Shown here piece by piece: positions 42,856 to 45,223 of a stretch of 45,223 bases of DNA. Location: positions 1 through 45,223 of IMG/VR virus record IMGVR_UViG_3300025120_009907; one strand, given 5' to 3'. Under the pieces are notes generated by a model that saw only the letters and a list, made by a program, of their open reading frames with translations, was not told the origin of the DNA and made no database searches. Source of the DNA: a virus. Numbering within the stretch: position 1 is the first letter of the stretch; each line of letters opens with the position of its first letter. Both the position numbers and the translations under genes were made by a program.

Positions 42856-44617
42856 AGAACTCACGGTGAAGAACTTCATGAGTGTGGGCAATCAGGCCCA
42901 GGCCATAGATTTCTCTAACAAAAATCTTGTGTTAGTGATCGGTGAGAACATGGATTTGGGAGGTGATGATGCTGGTGCCAGGAATGGTACTGGTAAGACC
43001 ACTATTATAAATGCACTATCCTACGTGTTTTTTGGTGAGGCATTGACAAACATCAGAAGAGACAATCTTGTAAACAAGACCAATGAGAAAGGCATGTTGG
43101 TTGGTGTCAAGTTCATCAAGAACGGAATCACATACACAATCGAGAGAGGACGTAAACCACAGATATTCAGATTCTATGCCAACGACATAGAGCAGAAAAC
43201 AGAGAGCAACGAAGCACAGGGCGAGAACAGAGAAACACAGGTAGAAATAAACAAACTAATGGGCATGACCCACTCCATGTTCAAGAACATAATTGCACTG
43301 AATACCTACACGCAACCGTTCTTGTCGACCAAACAGGCAGAACAAAGAGAGATAATCGAACAGTTGCTTGGCATAACACTGTTGTCACAAAAAGCAGATC
43401 TATTGCGTGAAAAACAAAAAGCAACAAAACAGATGTTGACCGAAGAAAAATTAAAAATAGATGCCAGGGTGGCTTCTAATGAAAAAATACAAGAGTCCAT
43501 AGAGAGTCTGAAAATAAGATCAAATGCATGGAGCAAACAGAAGGACGACGATATAAAAGGTTTCCGGGAGGCGATTGCGGAATTGGAAAAAGTGGATAGT
43601 GAAATAGAGATAGCCAAACACAAAAAATTACAGAAACACGCCGAGATGCAGACTGCATTAAGAAGTCTGCAGAAAGAGAGAGCGTACCATGAGGATTCAT
43701 TGACTAAAGCCGAAAATACTGTGGCCAAAACAGAAGCAGATCTAGAATACACTAAACAACAAAAATGTCCCACGTGTGAACAATCACTACACGACGACAA
43801 GCACGAGCTCTTGGTCGGAAAACTAAAAACACAACTTACTGAATCAACAGAATACGTAACAAAATTACAAGGCGATCTTGCAGAAATACAAAAAGGCATC
43901 GACGAGGTGGGAGACCTAGGACAAGTGCCAGACACGTACTATGACACCATGGACGAGGCATACAATCACAAGGGATCGTTACAGGATCTCATACGACAGT
44001 TGGACCAGACAGAGAGGAAAGAAGACACATATGCAGAACAGATAGCGGAGATGCAGAAATCCGCAATACAAGAAGTAGATTATGAAAAAGCCAACGAGAT
44101 GGAAGACCTACACAGACACCAAGAGTTCTTATACAAACTGTTGACGGCAAAGGATTCGTTCATAAGAACAAGAATTATAGAACAGAACTTGACATATCTG
44201 AATCAACGCCTAGCATATTTCCTGGGCAAGGTGAAACTGCCACACACCGTGACTTTCCAATCGGACCTGAGTGTGCGTATCGAGGAGTTGGGCAGGGAAC
44301 TGGATTTCGACAACTTGTCAAGAGGCGAAAGAAACAGATTGATACTAAGCCTAAGTTGGGCATTCAGAGACGTGTGGGAAAGCCTTTATCAACAGATCAA
44401 CTTGCTGTTCATCGACGAACTGGTAGACGCAGGCATGGACATATCAGGAGTTGAAAGTTCGATGGCAGTGCTCAAAGACATGAGCAGGACGCAGAAGAAG
44501 AACATATTCCTCATATCACACAAGGACGAATTGGTAAGCAGAGTAAATTCTGTATTGAAAGTTGTAAAAGAAAATGGTTTTACCAACTATGCCAATGATG
44601 TTGACATAATTGTTTAA
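42842..44617 (+). CDS. 46: Recombination nuclease subunit gp46 (Rad50/SbcC-like ATPase)
   Basis: 591 residues from a TTG start at 42842; LTIKELTVKNFMSVG follows the family opening, and AGAGGAAAC lies just upstream. Walker A is GARNGTGKTT (45-54). Coiled-coil arms flank a zinc hook, CPTC (309-312). The ABC signature LSRGER is at 492-497, Walker B LLFIDE at 521-526 and the H-loop ISH at 558-560. The protein clamps DNA and powers end resection by gp47. The arms are short, as in T4 gp46 (560). It overlaps the 54-residue gene by 14 bases. Confidence 0.95.
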   Translation: MLTIKELTVKNFMSVGNQAQAIDFSNKNLVLVIGENMDLGGDDAGARNGTGKTTIINALSYVFFGEALTNIRRDNLVNKTNEKGMLVGVKFIKNGITYTIERGRKPQIFRFYANDIEQKTESNEAQGENRETQVEINKLMGMTHSMFKNIIALNTYTQPFLSTKQAEQREIIEQLLGITLLSQKADLLREKQKATKQMLTEEKLKIDARVASNEKIQESIESLKIRSNAWSKQKDDDIKGFREAIAELEKVDSEIEIAKHKKLQKHAEMQTALRSLQKERAYHEDSLTKAENTVAKTEADLEYTKQQKCPTCEQSLHDDKHELLVGKLKTQLTESTEYVTKLQGDLAEIQKGIDEVGDLGQVPDTYYDTMDEAYNHKGSLQDLIRQLDQTERKEDTYAEQIAEMQKSAIQEVDYEKANEMEDLHRHQEFLYKLLTAKDSFIRTRIIEQNLTYLNQRLAYFLGKVKLPHTVTFQSDLSVRIEELGRELDFDNLSRGERNRLILSLSWAFRDVWESLYQQINLLFIDELVDAGMDISGVESSMAVLKDMSRTQKKNIFLISHKDELVSRVNSVLKVVKENGFTNYANDVDIIV

Positions 44618-44625
44618 TTTTTATG

Positions 44626-44655
44626 TTGACAAAACCACTTCTTACGTGCTTAAAT
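44626..44655 (+). promoter_or_regulatory. Sigma70-type early promoter for the H1-like gene
   Basis: A perfect -35 (TTGACA, 44626-44631), an 18-base spacer and TTAAAT (44650-44655). It is followed by an AT-rich patch with the palindrome TTAATTAA before AGAAGGAGA and the ATG at 44708. A host-polymerase promoter fits an early gene. Confidence 0.6.
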
Positions 44656-44707
44656 TACACTGACGTTAATTAATGTTAATCGTACGACAATAGAAGGAGA
44701 AAAACAT

Positions 44708-44902
44708 ATGTCAAATGAAACACATGAATCGATCATGACAGAGATACAAACTTACTCAGAAGAGAATGGTAAGTTCGTTGACAAAGGAGTTAAAGCATCT
44801 GCCACTAGGGCCAGAAAAGCATTAGCGAACCTTTCTAAATTGATCAAAGCAAGAAGAAAAGAAATTCAGGAAGTCAAGAACGCGGCGAAGACAGCGGCGT
44901 AA
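44708..44902 (+). CDS. Histone H1-like (Hc1-type) small basic DNA-binding protein
   Basis: 64 residues with a strong ribosome site (AGAAGGAGA). An acidic N-terminal helix (ESIMTEIQTYSEENGKF) precedes KGVKASATRARKALANLSKL and IKARRKEIQEVKNAAK. The K-A-x-x-x-R-A-R-K-A-x-x-x-L-x-K-L pattern resembles the conserved helix of bacterial Hc1-type H1-like proteins. It probably binds the phage or host chromosome. The gene has its own promoter and terminator, so it is likely expressed strongly and early. Alternative: an unrelated small coiled-coil protein. Confidence 0.58.
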   Translation: MSNETHESIMTEIQTYSEENGKFVDKGVKASATRARKALANLSKLIKARRKEIQEVKNAAKTAA

Positions 44903-44931
44903 TCGATCATTGGATTTTGCAAAACCCAAAG

Positions 44932-44962
44932 CCTCCGGTTAGCAATAGTCGGAGGTTTTTTT
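44932..44962 (+). terminator. Rho-independent terminator
   Basis: CCTCCG (44932-44937), a 12-base loop, CGGAGG (44950-44955) and seven T residues. It ends the H1-like transcript. The T run reaches the stop codon of the opposite-strand gene, and the hairpin may also end that transcript. Confidence 0.85.
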
Positions 44963-45223
44963 ATGACTTGAGTATTCCCTTGCCGTGTACCCTCACACGG
45001 ATATGCCCATTGTAGTAATCATTAGTTTCTAAGACCTTGCGTGAGAATTGTTCACGTGCTTCCACGTAGGACAGTTCTGCCTTGGACTTGCAGTAGAAAA
45101 GTATTTCTCTTGTAAATTTATCTTTACCAATTTTGTTAACATCGATTGTGAGATCATCGCTTGATCCATAATAGTCCTGCCAGTCAGAATCAACCTTGTA
45201 TCTACGTTTGTTCTTTCTGCCTT
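44961..45223 (-). CDS. C-terminal part of an unrecognised phage protein (nuclease-like resemblance)
   Basis: The frame is open from the right window edge to TAA at 44961-44963 (86 codons plus stop readable), so the N-terminus is outside the window. The visible part contains DWQDYYGSSDDLTIDVNKIG, then KFTREILFYCKSKAELSYVE and REQFSRKVLETNDYYNGHIR. This is a conserved-looking tail that I associate with phage proteins annotated as homing or GIY-YIG-type nucleases. The GIY-YIG catalytic start would lie outside the window. It converges on the H1-like unit. Low certainty of function, high certainty of coding. Confidence 0.45.
   Translation of the reverse strand, partial: GRKNKRRYKVDSDWQDYYGSSDDLTIDVNKIGKDKFTREILFYCKSKAELSYVEAREQFSRKVLETNDYYNGHIRVRVHGKGILKS

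Overview
The window looks like part of the genome of a marine T4-like myovirus, of the broad group that infects cyanobacteria and SAR11-type bacteria. This rests on protein content: late sigma factor gp55, recombination nuclease gp47/gp46, baseplate proteins gp53, gp5, gp25 and gp6, a giant tail structural protein, and several fibre genes of the kind found in marine T4-like phages. Coding density is very high, most junctions overlap, and no stretch over 300 bases lacks a gene. I saw no tRNA, rRNA, CRISPR, IS element or photosynthesis gene. The host cannot be fixed from the sequence.

Region 1 (1-8827, minus strand) is a tight run of ten genes, with start and stop codons touching or overlapping at every junction. 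Four encode radical SAM enzymes with an N-terminal cysteine (twitch/SPASM-like) module, one an SGNH-type hydrolase, three GT-A-like glycosyltransferases and two unknown small proteins. It reads as a modification cassette downstream of the tail-fibre genes.

Region 2 (8876-17873, minus strand) holds fibre and adhesin genes. Three are paralogues sharing an N-terminal module. One is a glycine-rich protein carrying two intein-like Hint domains at its C-terminus. A GNAT-like acetyltransferase gene and a 60-residue protein sit among them; the GNAT gene and the Hint segment are clearly more AT-rich than their surroundings.

Region 3 (17883-40554, minus strand) is the baseplate and tail operon. In transcription order it encodes a tube-cap/junction candidate, gp53, a large hub protein, gp5-like spike, gp25, gp6 and a 4283-residue structural protein in the gp7 position. 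The giant protein contains a cupredoxin-like domain, seven FG-GAP-like blades and a C-terminal array of beta repeats. An exact T4-type late promoter motif (TATAAATA) lies just upstream of the operon.

Region 4 (40563-44617, plus strand) is divergent and encodes gp55, gp47, a 54-residue protein and gp46. A sigma70-like promoter for gp55 nearly abuts the opposing late promoter, so the gene for the late sigma factor starts beside a promoter it should activate. Region 5 (44626-44962) is a self-contained unit with its own promoter, a small histone-H1-like protein and a terminator. A minus-strand gene runs off the right edge.
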